Made by a program: the position numbers and the translations under genes | Notes under the pieces: model-generated | Told to the model about the DNA's origin: nothing | Database searches by the model: none | What the model saw: only the letters and a program-made list of their open reading frames with translations | DNA from: Vitellaria paradoxa | Lineage: Eukaryota > Streptophyta > Magnoliopsida > Ericales > Sapotaceae | Reading direction: 5' to 3' | DNA: 64,000 nucleotides | Assembly (NCBI GenBank): GCA_019916065.1 | Contig: CM034244.1 | Span: 28,450,471 to 28,514,470 of the forward strand | In this document: piece by piece, positions 34,052 through 47,600 of the stretch | Numbering within the stretch: the stretch's first letter is position 1 | Layout: each line of letters begins with the position of its first letter

Positions 34052-36567
34052 CCCCACCAGAGAAACAACGTATAAATCAGATGGTCTGACTTTGCTCGCC
34101 AAATTTCATCACCAATCAGCAGAGGCTTAATTACGAGGACCCACCAATTCTCAGCCCTTGTAGTGTGAGATTTCTGCCAAATTGTGTGGGCGCAACTTCA
34201 TTGCGTGGCTATTACAGGATAACCCAGCTACCCTCACCGCACAATTATTCTGAATTTTTTACTATTTATATTTTTATTGATGATTTTTAAGTAGAAGACA
34301 TTATCTTATACTTATGATAATTTTAAAAAATATTACTTATCACTATAAATAGGCACCTATACAAATTAATCGAGCAGTGACTTATATAGGGTAAAAGAAC
34401 GATGAGGGTAGATTAAATTATTACAAGACCTAGATATATTTATACTATATATATATATATAATACTAGGAATGGATACAAAATTTTTATTAATGGGCACC
34501 GGGTACCAAGTACAGAGGCAACAATTATATCAGGAATAAGAGTAGCAGAGAAATAATATTTACTTTTAGCGAAAGGTAAAATTATTGTTGGATATTAAAT
34601 TTAAGGACGGATATAAGGTAGGTAAGGGATGGATACGCCTACCTCCGTACTTGATCCTTGAACCCAAATCAATCCCCATACTCTAAGAGATTTATTTTTA
34701 CCCTCATTCCCATTCTAAATGGGAAATGGAGATTTCCAAAGAGAATTAGATACCCGAAATAAAAAAAAAAAAGACACAAATTTCATATTTCAGATTATAA
34801 ATTTAAATGTTAAGTTCAAATCCTAAAAATTTTAAATTCCGCAAGCCTAACTGCCTAAGTATCAACTCCAAATTTCAAATTCAAACATAACTGCATAAAT
34901 ATCAATTTAAGTTCTAGACTCTAGATTCAAGCATAAAACTATTAGCACAAGTTAGTTAGGTGGTTTGGGGAATTTTTTGGAGAGTCGGGGAATTCTCGAA
35001 ATTTTTAAAAGTATCCCCATACACAAGTCAGTTAAATGATTTGTAAACTCTTATTATGTTGAAAAATTTTGAATTAATTTTAATTTTTTTAATCAAACTA
35101 AAATACTTTAATTTTGAAGTAATTTAATTTTTAAGGCTAAAATATCAAAGAAATTTTAGTAATTTCACATCTAAAAAACAAGAGAGTCACCTACCCTTGC
35201 CTTAACGTAGGTTTGCCCTTTTATAGTACGAAACCTACTCATTTGTACAGAAATATATAAAAAATTGGATGGAGGACCTCTACATGCATTGACTACGTTC
35301 AAAACACCATGTGATAAATTTCATATATATATATATATATGCTGATTCAAGTTGTGTGAACGTCTTTGACTGAATTATTCAACAACCACGATTATAGTGG
35401 CTTCTTGTTGTTCATTGGTCTTTAGTTACTTTATTTTTTTCATTGGTGTGTTAGTTTTAAAATTTATGGCAACCAACTAACCCTCAGGCCAATACATTTC
35501 GGTTGTTTGTTACATGTTGGGACATATAAAAGTGTGTCCCTTTTGACTCGAGAAAGTTTCTTGAGTGAGAATAATTCAAGCAAATGAATTATTCTTGTTC
35601 CTTCTTAAATTAACGTCAAAATTAAGAACAAGTGGTCGCGAGGATGCTCCGGCACATAATCGAAGCTGCGATGTTCCCGACTTGTGGTGAGAAGTGGTTG
35701 TCTTGAGCTTGATTATTCCAATCTTTTGTAACTTAATTAACTACCAAAGGAAAGAATATAAAGGAAAGCCAGATCTATATGTTGCTGTTTTAAAAGTCCA
35801 TTAACTTCTGAGATCGAAAATTTTCTACAGATAATAATAAGATTATTTGTATTATTGTTGTTTAATGTTTCCTTGCTGGGCATAAAAACAAAAGAATTAT
35901 TCTATATACGCTTTTATTTTAAATAATTTTTATTTTTTTTATTCAAGTTTTTTAATTTCTAAGAAAACATTGGCACATATCATCTCTCAATTGGGCGTCA
36001 ACAATTCCAGTATACCAGACTGCATTACAAGAACTTTATGCATGCTAGCCTCTGAAGTTTGATAAAAGCATGCACATAATTGATTTTCTTAATTATAACC
36101 ATTTTTTTTCAGTTCCTAAATGCTAATGTTCCTTGTAATGGTGGGCGACAAAAATCACAAACACGTGCTTATAGGTATCCTCTCATTTCCATTGGATAAT
36201 CTCTAAAATAGAAGACACACTACTATAAATGTGTAAAAAGGAGACCCATCAAATTGTCGACTATCACTGGGGGGTCAACAAAGGGGTGTATAGACGACCG
36301 CTGAAAACAAAGGCCGACCGCTTGTTGTGGTCGTTTAGGAAAAAATAAAAATGCGTGATGGCTTTTACAGAGTCTAAAACCTCTTTTTCATTAAACTCAA
36401 TTTTCCTCTTTTCTTTGCCTCTCTCCTCTTTCCCTCTCTCATTTCAGTCAATTTCTCTCTCTCCCTGTTTCCTTCGCGCCCTAATGCTCTCCCTCTCCCT
36501 CTCACCCTTTGTCACTCTTTTCACCCTCAAGCCATCAGTTGGAGAAGGGATTTCAATCGTTGGCTAA
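34052..36567. other. Intergenic spacer, no gene seen
   Basis: AT-rich with TA microsatellites near 34444-34461 and 35322-35340. A CT-rich stretch at 36410-36510 gives a low-complexity open frame. A CACTACTATAAATG word at 36218 followed by GACCGC and GGTCG repeats resembles the left end of a CACTA element, but no matching right end was found. Confidence 0.45.
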
Positions 36568-38580
36568 TGTCATAACCCTAATCTCATAATTCAGGATAGA
36601 CAACATGAGAATATAAGAACTAAATCAATTAAGTAAAAAATGTTTCAAGACCAAGTCATAATACGAAAATAACAATCATAGCTAATCTCGTCCCTTATTC
36701 CCATATTAAAATACTAAAAATGACATCATCCAACTAAAATCTAACGTCACACCATGATAAAACAATCTAAGGGTTACACAACCATAATAATATCATCAAA
36801 ATGCAATCTCAAAAACATAAAATAATCTGAGACCTATGCCCAAGTCGCACAAATAGAAGTACATAACCCGATAATAAAATAAATAAAGTGTTAGGCCAAT
36901 TCATCATTCTCATCTAAGCTCCAGGTGGCTACTCCAGGACTCTTAAGATTATATATAACTCATAATAATCTCCGCAAAACCTAATATGACAATTCAAGTA
37001 TAATGTAATGCAATGACCAATGTATTCTCTAATTTTCATCTACCCCCATCTTATCCTGGAATGGGTGACACTTAGTAAAGCACGCGAACCCACCAATTGT
37101 GCCATTTACGCTTACGATAAATATATCTCAATATATATATTATGAGTAGGGAACCGAGTTGTACCCCTAGATGTGTAAAACTCAAGAAAACTGGCTTACA
37201 CCTCCTAGCCCTTCTGCTAGGGAATTGAGTTATATCCCTAGTCAGCATTTGCTTAGCTCAAGCAGAATTTGGCTACAGTTCGGAGAAAATCTTATAGTAT
37301 CTCAAGATTAATATCTCAACTCTAATGACTAGGCTTTAATCATATATATTGACTGTGGATCATCTAGTATTCTCAAAATATCATTTTAACATTTTTCTCA
37401 AAATCAGAGATTCCATTCATATACATGATCCATGCGTTGGTAAGTCAACAAAATAAAATGGCACTTTTGGTCAGTTCATAATCACAATATCAAACTAGAT
37501 GATGCAATCCCAGCCCCATACACATGATATGTTCAATCATGTAAATAAATATTATCTCATTATGAAAATAAATTTCATTAAGCTTGATTGTGATTTTGGG
37601 GTTTATTTAATATTTAGAAATCAATAACTAATAGTTATAAGCACCAAAAATGTTTTAAAATCTCAAATTTTACAATTTTTGAAAAATCACCCATTTTGTT
37701 GTTTGGACCCTCGTTCCAATGACACCACCATCAGGACCCTTGTCCCAATAACACCTTCCGAACCCTTGTCAAAACGATAACCATAGCTACCGTTTGGACC
37801 ACCATTCGGACCCTTGTCTAAATGACAGTGTCCAAGAGCCATTTCTGGGTTCATCCTTAACTCAAAACCTCGACCCGTAAACACCCTAGATCTTTCATTC
37901 AAGTCACATACTCAAGAATTAATCACACACATATATATATGTAAACATCTTAATAGCATGTTTATCTAGCATTTATTTTAGCAATAACCCAAAGGAATGT
38001 AAGATTTTAATATATATATATATATATATATGCTATATATACACATCCATGTAAACACATATATACATAATCATAAATCAGCCAATACTTAACCGAATTA
38101 AGCAAATAACATATTAAAATCATGCTAACAGCAAATATAGCCATGTATATAAGTTTGACCTATCTCTGATTCGAAGAAAGAAAAAGAAAAATGAGGAAAA
38201 CTGGGTTGAGCTTCCAAACTTCCGAACTTGATTTCTCTCATGTTGGGCTAAATCACTACGAACGAACACCACTATGGCAATTACAGTGTCGAATATTTTC
38301 CTGATCCATCTGGTTTCCTCTCCAAACCTCACTTTCAACCTATTCTCTCTCTTTTTTCTCTTCCTTTCTCTCTGTGGTGTGTCTGGAAGGGCAAGAACCA
38401 TAAAGAAAAAGAAAGAAGAAAAATAAAAGGGTTAGACCCTTTGGCCTAGTTGTTCAACCCAATACAGCTCTAGGCTAAACTTGGCCTAAAAATAATAAAA
38501 TAAACCCAACCATCTAGATAAAATCTCAGGTCTGTCCCAAAATCTCAAATAAAAGTTAAAATAAAATATCGGGTGTTACA
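36568..38580. mobile_element. LTR-like sequence D (about 2.0 kb), same type as A and B
   Basis: It begins TGTCATAACCCTAATC and ends AATATCGGGTGTTACA, the same termini type as A, B and E, and is of solo-LTR size (2013 bp against 1932 for B). The flanks GCTAA and TTGGT do not match, so a target duplication is not demonstrated. Inside, 37705-37830 holds repeated GGACCCTTGTC words. The open frame at 37687-37902 is a product of these repeats. Confidence 0.6.
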
Positions 38581-39273
38581 TTGGTATAGGAACTTACAAC
38601 TTAGCTCCATCGATCTCCATCTCGATGCACCACTGTGTATCTATCTCCCCCTTATCTCTTTCTATGATATATTTCTCCCTCTGCCACATTGTAATTTTTT
38701 GTTTAAAATTTTTCTTGTTGTAGTCATTATGTTGCACTGTTGAGTGGGGGTAATGTGGCAGTGGCTTGGTGCATGGTAGTTCTAACCATGGCAGTGGCAG
38801 GGGCTAGGGTAGGGTGGGTACTTGCGAGGGTAGGGCAATGGGGATTGGCAGCAGTGGCCTTCTTTTTTTTTCTGCTTTGTTAAATTTATATACTTCAATT
38901 GGGGAATGGGAAAAGAAATTAGTATTGGTAGTGTACAGTTAAATTAATTGTGAAATTTACTAATGTTTGTGAATATTGGATTGTGGATTGATGAGAACCT
39001 ATTTAAAATTAACTCATATTATTTGGTGAATTGAACTGTGTAATATATTTTGTGAATTGGATTGTGGATTGATGAAATTTAATTAAATTGTATTTGTTTA
39101 TACGTTAATTGTGAAATTTATTAATGTCTGTGAATATTGGATTGTCGATTGACGCGAACTTAATTAAATTATATTTTTTGTATATGTTAATTATGAAATT
39201 CATTAATGTTGTAGAGCCTAAATTGTAGATTGTTTATTTTTTAATTGATTGTGGGTAAAACTAGTGCAATTAA
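38581..39273. other. Spacer before the mini-CACTA
   Basis: Contains a degenerate direct repeat (GTGAATATTGGATTGTGGATTGATG and variants near 38970, 39055 and 39130). No gene is seen. TAA at 39271-39273 is the left target duplication of the next element. Confidence 0.5.
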
Positions 39274-40450
39274 CACTACAAAAAATCATACAATTACCAC
39301 CAAAAATTTGGTCTCTAAAAGGTATAATTTAGTCGACGAAACATTTCCCGACCAAATTTATTTGGTCGGTATTTGGTCGGTGAAGGCTCGTCGGGGAAAC
39401 TTTTCCCGACCAAAAAATCATTTGGTCGGCAAATGTAAAACTTTCCCGACTAATTGGTCGGCAAAGAATTTTTAATGGGAAAAAATACAAAATCTTTTGC
39501 CGACCAATTGGTCGGTAAAAAGTTTAGAATTGAAAATTTAAATTATTTAAAAAAATAAAAATTTAAATGTGGTGCCACGTGGCATTATTTGTTGACATGT
39601 CATCATGCCACATGGCACCTTGGTGTTGTGCCACGTGTCGATCTATCATTATGCCACGTATTGTCTCTATATTTTTGAGATTTTTGTTGTTGTTGTTGGT
39701 GAGACTTGAACTTATGCCATCTCTTTGGAAGTTGGCGTGTTTGGCCACTAAGCCAAACTTTCATTTGTTATATATTTTACATATTTATATATATTAAAAA
39801 ATTTTAACACTTTTGCCGACCAATTGGTCGGGAAAAGTTCCCCTTTAGCGACCAATTGGTCGCCAAAAGTGTTAAAATTTTTATTATTTTTATTTAATTA
39901 TTTTAACTTTCTTTGTAATAATTTTTTTACACTTTTTCCGACCAATTGGTCAGGAAAAGTTTCCTTAAATTTTTATTATTTTTATTTAATTATTTTAACT
40001 CTCTTTGTAATAATTTTTTACACTTTTCCGGACCAATTGGTCCGGAAAAGTTCCTTAAATTTTTATTATTTTTATTTAATTATTTTAACTCTCTTAGTAA
40101 TAATTTTTTTACACTTTTCCCGACCAATTGGTCGGGAAAAGTTTCCTTAAATTTTTATTATTTTTATTTAATTATTTTAACTCTCTTTGTAATAATTTTT
40201 TACACTTTTCCCGACCAATTGGTCGGAAAAGTTCCCCTTTAGCGACCAAATATATATTTGGTCGGGAAAAGTTGCCCTTTAGTGACCAATTAGTCGGGAA
40301 AAGTTATCCTTTGGCGACTAACATTTTTTGGTCGGGGAAAAGTGACTATTGGCGACTAAATTTATATTTGGTCGGGAAAAGTCACCTTTAACGACCAAAT
40401 TTATATTTGGTCAGGAAAAAAGGTCGTCGAAAGTGTGATTTGTTGTAGTG
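39274..40450. mobile_element. Non-autonomous mini-CACTA transposon, 1177 bp
   Basis: The left end is CACTACAAAAAATCA and the right end TGATTTGTTGTAGTG, imperfect inverted copies. A perfect 3-bp duplication TAA lies at 39271-39273 and 40451-40453. Subterminal regions are dense in TTTGGTCGG and CCGACCAA in both orientations, a different word from the large CACTA element's GGCGAGGAA, so it would need a different helper. No transposase is encoded. The open frames come from the internal tandem repeat. Confidence 0.92.
39930..40240. repeat. About 91-bp tandem repeat inside the mini-CACTA
   Basis: Units start at the palindrome GACCAATTGGTC near 39941, 40031, 40122 and 40214, followed by GGGAAAAGTTNCCTTAAATT and a T-rich spacer. 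Two extra palindrome copies at 39819 and 39850 precede the array. The palindrome varies at the next base pair (AGG, CGG, GGG), suggesting unit-by-unit divergence. Confidence 0.85.
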
Positions 40451-40453
40451 TAA

Positions 40454-42422
40454 GGTTAAAATTAGCACAATTATGGTTGAATTTAAACATAAAGTATAAG
40501 ATATATTTTTAATAATTCAAAATTTTGAATTCAAAAATAAATTAATCACTACACAAATTAAATTAAGTTCAATCACTATTAAAAAGAATAATTCAAAATT
40601 AACTCAATCACAAAATCTTCAAAAATAATTCAACACTAAATTCAATAAAAAAATCAAAATTAATTCATCATTTCTTTCACCTTAAAAAAATAAAAAGAAT
40701 AAGAAGAAGAAGAAAAAAGAAAGAAAGAAACTGGTGTAAAACCATCAGTTAATGTTGAACCATAAATAAATAAATAAATTTTATAAAATAATAATTTATT
40801 TAATCAAACTAAAATTAACTACTTATTAAAATATTTAATCAAAATAATATTAATGAATAATTAATTATTATTTAAGTGATTTATTTTATTTTATTAAGGT
40901 AATACTATGGAATATTAATTTATGAATAAAATTAATATTTTCTAAATCTAAGATTAATTTTAATAAATAATAATTTGTACATATTTAAAATGATTTATTT
41001 TATCAAAATGATTTATTAAATAAAATTTATTTCTCATAAATAATAATTTACTAGATTGTATTAATAAAATTTATTAAAATTAATAATTTATTTGAATAAG
41101 CTTAAATTAATTGTTTTATTAAAAATTTATTAAAATAAAATAATTTTTAACAAATAATAATTCATTATCAAAATTAATTACAATTGAAATATTAATCTAG
41201 CTACAATAAAATTATTTTTTATAATTAATATTTTTAGTTAAAAATATATTCTATTTAAATTAATTATTATTATTATAGCAATTATTCTAATGATAATTTA
41301 ATTCTTTATATTACTAAAATTAAATATTATGAACTTATATCCCTTCAAAATTTTTAGCATTCCAAATATAATATAAGACTCATTTTAGAGTTCTGAAAAT
41401 CTCCAAAAATCTATATAAATTTTAATAAATCTGTATAAATCACTACAAAGTTTTACATAAAACGCTAAAAATCTTCTGTCAGAATTCATTCAAACTAAGT
41501 TCTCTTATGAAATTTATGAAAATAAAAGTGGATTCATAAAAATTTATTAACATCTAATAGTAATCTTATTTCGCTAAACTGAAGAAAAAAAAACAAAAAC
41601 AAAATCGTATTCAGTTATATTAATGTGAGTCTTTGGGACATTCGAGATCCTATTCCTTCCAAAATTTCCATGACAATGTAGTAAAGTCAATGAGAACACA
41701 GGCAATTAATTGAGCATAATTAACCTCTTTTAATTATTATATTGTATATGCACTCCTATGTCCATGTTTTAAAAAAATAAACTTAGACCTGTTTGAGAAT
41801 CATATTACGATGATCAATTTATCATCCTTGATGTGATGAGCTAGGCCTCTTAAGACCTAATTCATTGTTCTTGTGATAAGAGTGCACAAATCAACATATG
41901 CGATTTATGAATTGTCCTCAGTTCAGACAGCTTGGGAATATAATGATCCATCTTGTACCCAACACTACTCATGCTAGTTATATGTTGGGCAATGTTTCAT
42001 ATGGCTATTCCCGTTGTTCTTTAAGTACATACATAAATGCGGGTAATACTATTTTTATGTCATGTATTTGGAGAACTACGCAAAGATACTGCCTAAATTT
42101 CTTCTGACAATAGAATGAGACATTTGTGGTGCTAAGTAAAAGTTGGATTGTGCATTCTCAAATGTGATAAGATCAACCACCCTTTAGTGAGAACCTTTTA
42201 CGTTTTTCAAAAGAACATACATGTAAGGTTCATTAGTCAATTACTAAAAACACATTTGGTGAACTACTTAGCACGTTCGACAATATCGGGCTTGAAGGGA
42301 TGGACAAAACTTAGGTTAACTTGCTGGATACGTTGCCAAGTTGATATATACAAGGAATTGAATACTTCATTGCATACACCAATACGTTGGATCAACAACT
42401 GATCAATTTCCTATGTAGAAGG
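40454..42422. other. AT-rich spacer, no gene seen
   Basis: Highly AT-rich to about 41600, then a more balanced stretch to the start of the 176-bp array. The latter may be retroelement-derived, but I cannot assign it. Confidence 0.45.
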
Positions 42423-43826
42423 GATTTCCTAAGTAGGAGTCAAGTGCTCAAACTGTGCATACAGCATCTGATGTCAATGAAACTTGATATGTAGTGAGAC
42501 CTAGGCACGATTGACTTCTGGAAACGAAATACGCATGAATTTGAATATTGGATTGCTCAAAATGGCCTTGGATAGTTTCTAGTTGAAACTTGAAACTTAG
42601 GATTTCCCAAGTAGGAGTTAACTGCTTAAACTGAGTATTGGCCTCCGATGTTAATACGACTGGACATATAGCAAGGATTAGGCACGAGTGACTTATAGAA
42701 ATAAATCATTTGCGAATTCAAGCATCGAACTGCTCAAAACTGTCCTGGATAGTTTCTAGTTAAAACTTAAATCTTATGATTTCCTAAGTAGGAATCAACT
42801 GCTCAAACCGAGCATATGGCCTCCGATGTCAATGGAACTTGGCGTGTAGCGAGACCTAGGCATTAGTGATGTCTAGAAACAAACCGTACAGGAATCTGAG
42901 TATTGAATTGCTCAGATTGATCTTGTGTTGTTCTAGTTGAAATTTAAAACTTAGAATTTTTCAAATATGAGTCAACTGCTCAAACTGAGCATACAGTCTC
43001 TAATGTCAATAGAACTTGACGTGCAGCAAGGCCTAGGCATAAGCGACGTGTAAAATAAACCACATGAGTGTTTGAGAATTGGATTTGCTCCGAATGGCCC
43101 TGGGTAATTTCTACATGAAACTTAGAATTTTCTTAGTAAGTGTCAAGTTCTCAAACCGAGCATATGACCTCGTATCAGCAAAACTTAACATGTAGTGAAG
43201 CCTAGTTATGAGTGACATCAAGAATAAGCTACACGTGAATCTAAGCATTGGATTGCTCGAAATAGCCATAGGTATTTTCTAGTTGACACTTGAAAATTAG
43301 AATTTCCTAAGTAGGAGTCAACTATTTAAGTTGAGCATACGACCTCCGATGTCAACGAAACTTGGCATGTAGTGATGCTAAGTCAGGAGTGACTTGTAAG
43401 AATAAACCACACGCAAATCTAAGCATCGGATTGCTCAAAATGGCCCTGGATAGTTTCTAGTTGAAGCTTGAAACTCAAAATTTTCTAAGAGTCAATTACT
43501 CAAACTGAGCATACGACCTTTGATGTCAACAGAACTTGACATGCAAAAAGGGTTAGGCACAAGTGAATTGTAGAAATGAACTACATGTGAATTTGAGCTG
43601 GATTGCTCAGAATGGCCACGAGTAGTTTTTAGTTGAAACTTGAAACTTAGGATTTTCTAAATCGGAGTCAAGTGCTCAAACTGGCCATACAGCCTTCGAT
43701 GTCAACGAAACTTAACGTGCAATAAGGCTTAGGTATAAATGATTTGTAGAAATGAAACTGCATGAATCCAAGTGTCAAATTGCTTAAAATGGCCACAGGT
43801 AGTTACTAGTTGAAGCTTGATTAAAT
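42423..43826. repeat. Satellite-like tandem array, unit about 176 bp, eight copies
   Basis: Unit starts (GATTTCCTAAGTAGGAGTCAA and variants) fall near 42423, 42601, 42778, 42954, 43125, 43300, 43478 and 43651, giving periods of about 171-178 bp. Each unit holds in order GCTCAAACTGAGCATA, CCTCCGATGTCAA, AACTTGRCRTGYAG, GCCTAGGCAC, GATTGCTCAAAATGGCC and TAGTTTCTAGTTGAAACTTG. The units are diverged from each other. No coding potential is seen. Confidence 0.9.
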
Positions 43827-43875
43827 TTAAAATTTTAAAAGTTGAATTTATTTTGAAATTTTTGTATTCTCTAGG

Positions 43876-44690
43876 TGCTAGGTATCCCAAGCAAACACAA
43901 AGAGTAAATAGAGAAGGACAAATATAAAGTGAGAAAACCCACATAGAAAAATTCCTTAAAACTTTCACTAAAAATCAAGCGTTGGTTACAAACTCAAAAC
44001 TCTCGATAGATCGACTCCTTGACTCTATACTCTGTTGACGTTTACTTGAATCCTCCATACACCAACTCTTTTGTGAAATCCCTTTGACTCCTCGAAGGCA
44101 CAATACTAATCCTTAGTAGCTTTGCTGAATCCTCAATGTGCTTAATCTTCAGCAATCACGAGTCAAGAATTCGAACTCCATCGGATCAAACATAAAAAAT
44201 CTTGACTAAGCAGTTGAGAGAACTTTGAAACTATTTGCTCTTTTATTGAATGAATATTCTCTCCATATGGAACCCTAGATACACTCAGTGTTTATATGTC
44301 AAAACTTGGGACGTATAGGATTCAAAAATAAAAACTCGGAAGGCTGAAATACTTCTTCGCTGGAACCTCGTACCTGTACCCTTCACGAGATGTTCCTGCA
44401 GTGATCCCGCTGCCTTCCGTAGTTCAGAGTGGCCTTCCTACACGACCAATATTCAAGTCTTGGCTTTTAGTATTTTCCCATGAGTAATTGCGGCCTTCCA
44501 GCAGTATTCCTGTGTTTTTTATATTCTGCCTCTATTCAACTTGTTCCAAACTTCCAAAGTTTTCTAACTGTTTTCCTGAGGCCTTTATATTTCTACCTAG
44601 CTTAAAACTATAATGCCTTAGCCCACACTAAGTCTAAAAGTTACAGGACTTTTTGTTTGATCATGGATTTGCCAATTTACAATATAATAA
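43876..44690 (-). repeat. LTR of the second SIRE-like copia element
   Basis: The plus strand starts TGCTAGGTATCCCAAGC and ends near CCAATTTACAATATAATA, just before AATCTCCACCTATGGCAATT. The first SIRE-like element has the equivalent AATCTCCCCCTTGGCAATTCC after its 3' LTR. Limits are approximate. Confidence 0.6.
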
Positions 44691-47600
44691 CTAGTAATCT
44701 CCACCTATGGCAATTCCATGTCAAAACTCAATGAATGAATTTACAAATGAAATTAACATAAACTGAGGCCTCAGTAAACATTGTCAATAATCAATATGCT
44801 TTAATTTTTAAGCCTGTTTGTTGCACACTTAAACAAAATGATCAAGGCATCATAAGGAATAAATAAACAACTTAAAAAAAATTTTAAATGAAACAAAACA
44901 TTAACTATCCTCTCCCTCAATTAACAGAATCCCATTCAACCAATCTCTCCCTTAATTATTCTCCCTCTTTTTGATAGGAATTGAAAAAAAAATAAGGTAT
45001 GACGTGTAATCTTGATCAATTCATTCTAAGTTCTATTTCCTTAAACACAAAAGTAAACATAGTTTCAAATTTTTAACCAAACATAAATAGCAATAATTAA
45101 AAACTCCAAGAGTCACCTTACTACTTATGTCATAAGTTGTTCACACATGTCAAAGCTATGGTCAAATGCTTGTGCAGTGGGTGAAATGAAGTTTAAGTGC
45201 GACATGATTAATACTTTTTACACTCGTATAAAATTTAAAAAAGCACCTTTTGGACTTTGAATTAAATTGAGCAATGTATGTCGTGTTAGCTCTTCGATTA
45301 GTTTCTCTTCAATTCATTGCTTTTCAACTACATACCAATTTTTAAATTTTTATTCGCCAATTTTTTTATTATTATACTTGGCAGTTTTTACACACTTATA
45401 GGTAGATAGCCATCTTTTTGTATATCGTCAATCTAGAGGGTGATTATTTTGATAACTTGCATGTCAATAGGCTAGCTGCACTCTATCCCATTGGTAGCCC
45501 TTTCCAAGTGATTTTACTTGAAGAATCACAAAAGCAACCAATAGTCCCCCCCAAAGAAAGGAGAATTTATAAAACAATTGAATAGTGGAAGAGATTTCTC
45601 ATGATGTACTAAAATTCGCACAATTACAATTGGCACATCACTGCTATGACAAAGAACAACAAAACACAATTTCAATTTTTTGACCATATATAAATAGCAA
45701 TAAATAAAACTCCAAGAGTCATCCTTCTATTTATGTCATGAGTTGTTCACACATGTCATACCAATGGTCAAATGCCTATACAGTGGGTGAAATAAAGTTT
45801 AAGTGCAGCATGATTAATACTTTTCGCACTTTATGAATTTTAAAAATCCTCCTTTTGGACTTTCAATTGAATTGAGCAATGTATGCAGTGTTAGCTCTTC
45901 GACTAGTTTCTCCTCAATTCATTGTTTTTCAACTATACACCAATTTTTCAATTTTCATCCACCAATTTTTTTTTATTATTATTATTACTTGGCTGCTTTC
46001 ACACACTTATGGATAGGTAGCCATCTTCGTGTATCATCGAACCTAGAGGGTAGTTATTTTGATAACCTACACATCAATGGGCTAGCTACACTCTATCCCA
46101 TTGGTAGCCCTTTCCAAGTGATTTTACTTGAAGGATCTCCAAAGCAACCAATAGTCCAAAAAAAAAAAAAAAGAGTTGAGTAATGGAAGAGATTTCTCAT
46201 GATGTACTAAAATTCGCATAATTACATTTGGCATACCATTACCATAACAAGGAACAACAAGGTATAGGATCCATGTTCATCAAGAAATTCAAATTCATGA
46301 CCACTATATAGATCAACAATTTAATCCTATGATTTTGAAGTTGTATGAAGTAACAAACCATGCAAGAATATCACAAAAAATAACATTACACCAAAAAAAC
46401 TTATTTTTACTTTTTAAAAAATTAAAAAAATAATCTAAATGATTTCATAAAATTAGAAAAGAATATAACAATGATGCATAGCCTAGTTTATGAAAAAAAT
46501 ATTGCCTCTACAAATCAAGGTTCACCCCTTCAACATCCTTTGAGGTGTGGGTGATATCTAGGTCACTCTTCCTAACCCAAACAGTTCTCATTTTTTGAAA
46601 AACATATTGAGTCTTAGGGTTGTTGGGTTTTAGACCAATGGGTTTTGAAAAATTTTTCTTTCTATTCTTTCTCACTGGCCAAGTCATGTAAGGTCTAGAA
46701 TCAAACATGACTCTTGAAACTTCAATGGGTCAAAACTATTTGACACTTGAAAATTACGTCTCAAGAAATTCCTAGTATCAATACAAGATAGGGGTAACCC
46801 ATACAATTTGTGACAATGAGATCTTGTGTGACCAGGTATACCATAATGAAAACTATAGGAACAAACTTATGTTGCAAGTAAAAGGTTATACCTTTGGGCT
46901 TCTAAAAATAGGCTCTTGACTGATTTCCTTTCTTGGATTGAGGAGCTTCTACTATTTTTGGAGCAGTTGTCTCTGAAGATTAAAATCGAATCAACTTATG
47001 TTTTTTTTTTTTTGTTTTTTTGCTCACTTGGAGTGGCTTTACCCTCAACATTGGCCTTCTATTTGCTAGTGTAGCAAAGGCCTCTTTTGTTATTTAGGCT
47101 CATTTGCATCCCAAGTATGTCATCAAGTTGGGAAGATGCTGTACTCATCTTGGATTGCATAATTTGTAGCTTAGCCTGGGCATCCTTCAATTCATTGTCA
47201 TTTTGATCCAGTTTGGTCTTAAAGGCTGTTATCAATTCATCTTGAGTTTTTTTAATTACTTCAAGACTGTCAAATTTCCCTTATAATTCTTCCAGGGTAA
47301 TTTTCAAACTCTCTCTCTTTTTTCAACATTTTGTTCTTCACAGTCAATTTTTCATTTTGTTAGTCTTGGTATAACCATTCATACGCCCCTTCAACATCCA
47401 CTTCCTCATTTGTATTTTTTTTTAACTTCACTTTCAGAGAATTCTTTTTTCTTACTCTTAGAAGATGATGACTCTGCTGAATCTGTGGAAGCACTAGCTC
47501 TAGTATAAATTCAGTAAAATTCTCTAGATAATCTTGTGAAGATAAAGAGGTACTAGAATAATCATCTGATTAATCAGGAGTTACATTGAGTATCTTTTCT

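Noticed and set aside
34228..34414. Possible short MITE (CTACCCTCACCG against CGATGAGGGTAG)
   Set aside because: Only about 12 bases match and there is no target duplication.
35510..35860. Possible solo LTR or TRIM (TGTTGGGACATATAAAAG)
   Set aside because: No matching terminus or duplication was found.
37687..37902. 71-codon minus-strand frame
   Set aside because: It is formed by repeated GGACCCTTGTC words inside LTR D.
36568..38580. Target duplication for LTR D (TTGGCTAA against TTGGTATA)
   Set aside because: Too many mismatches, so D is kept only as LTR-like.
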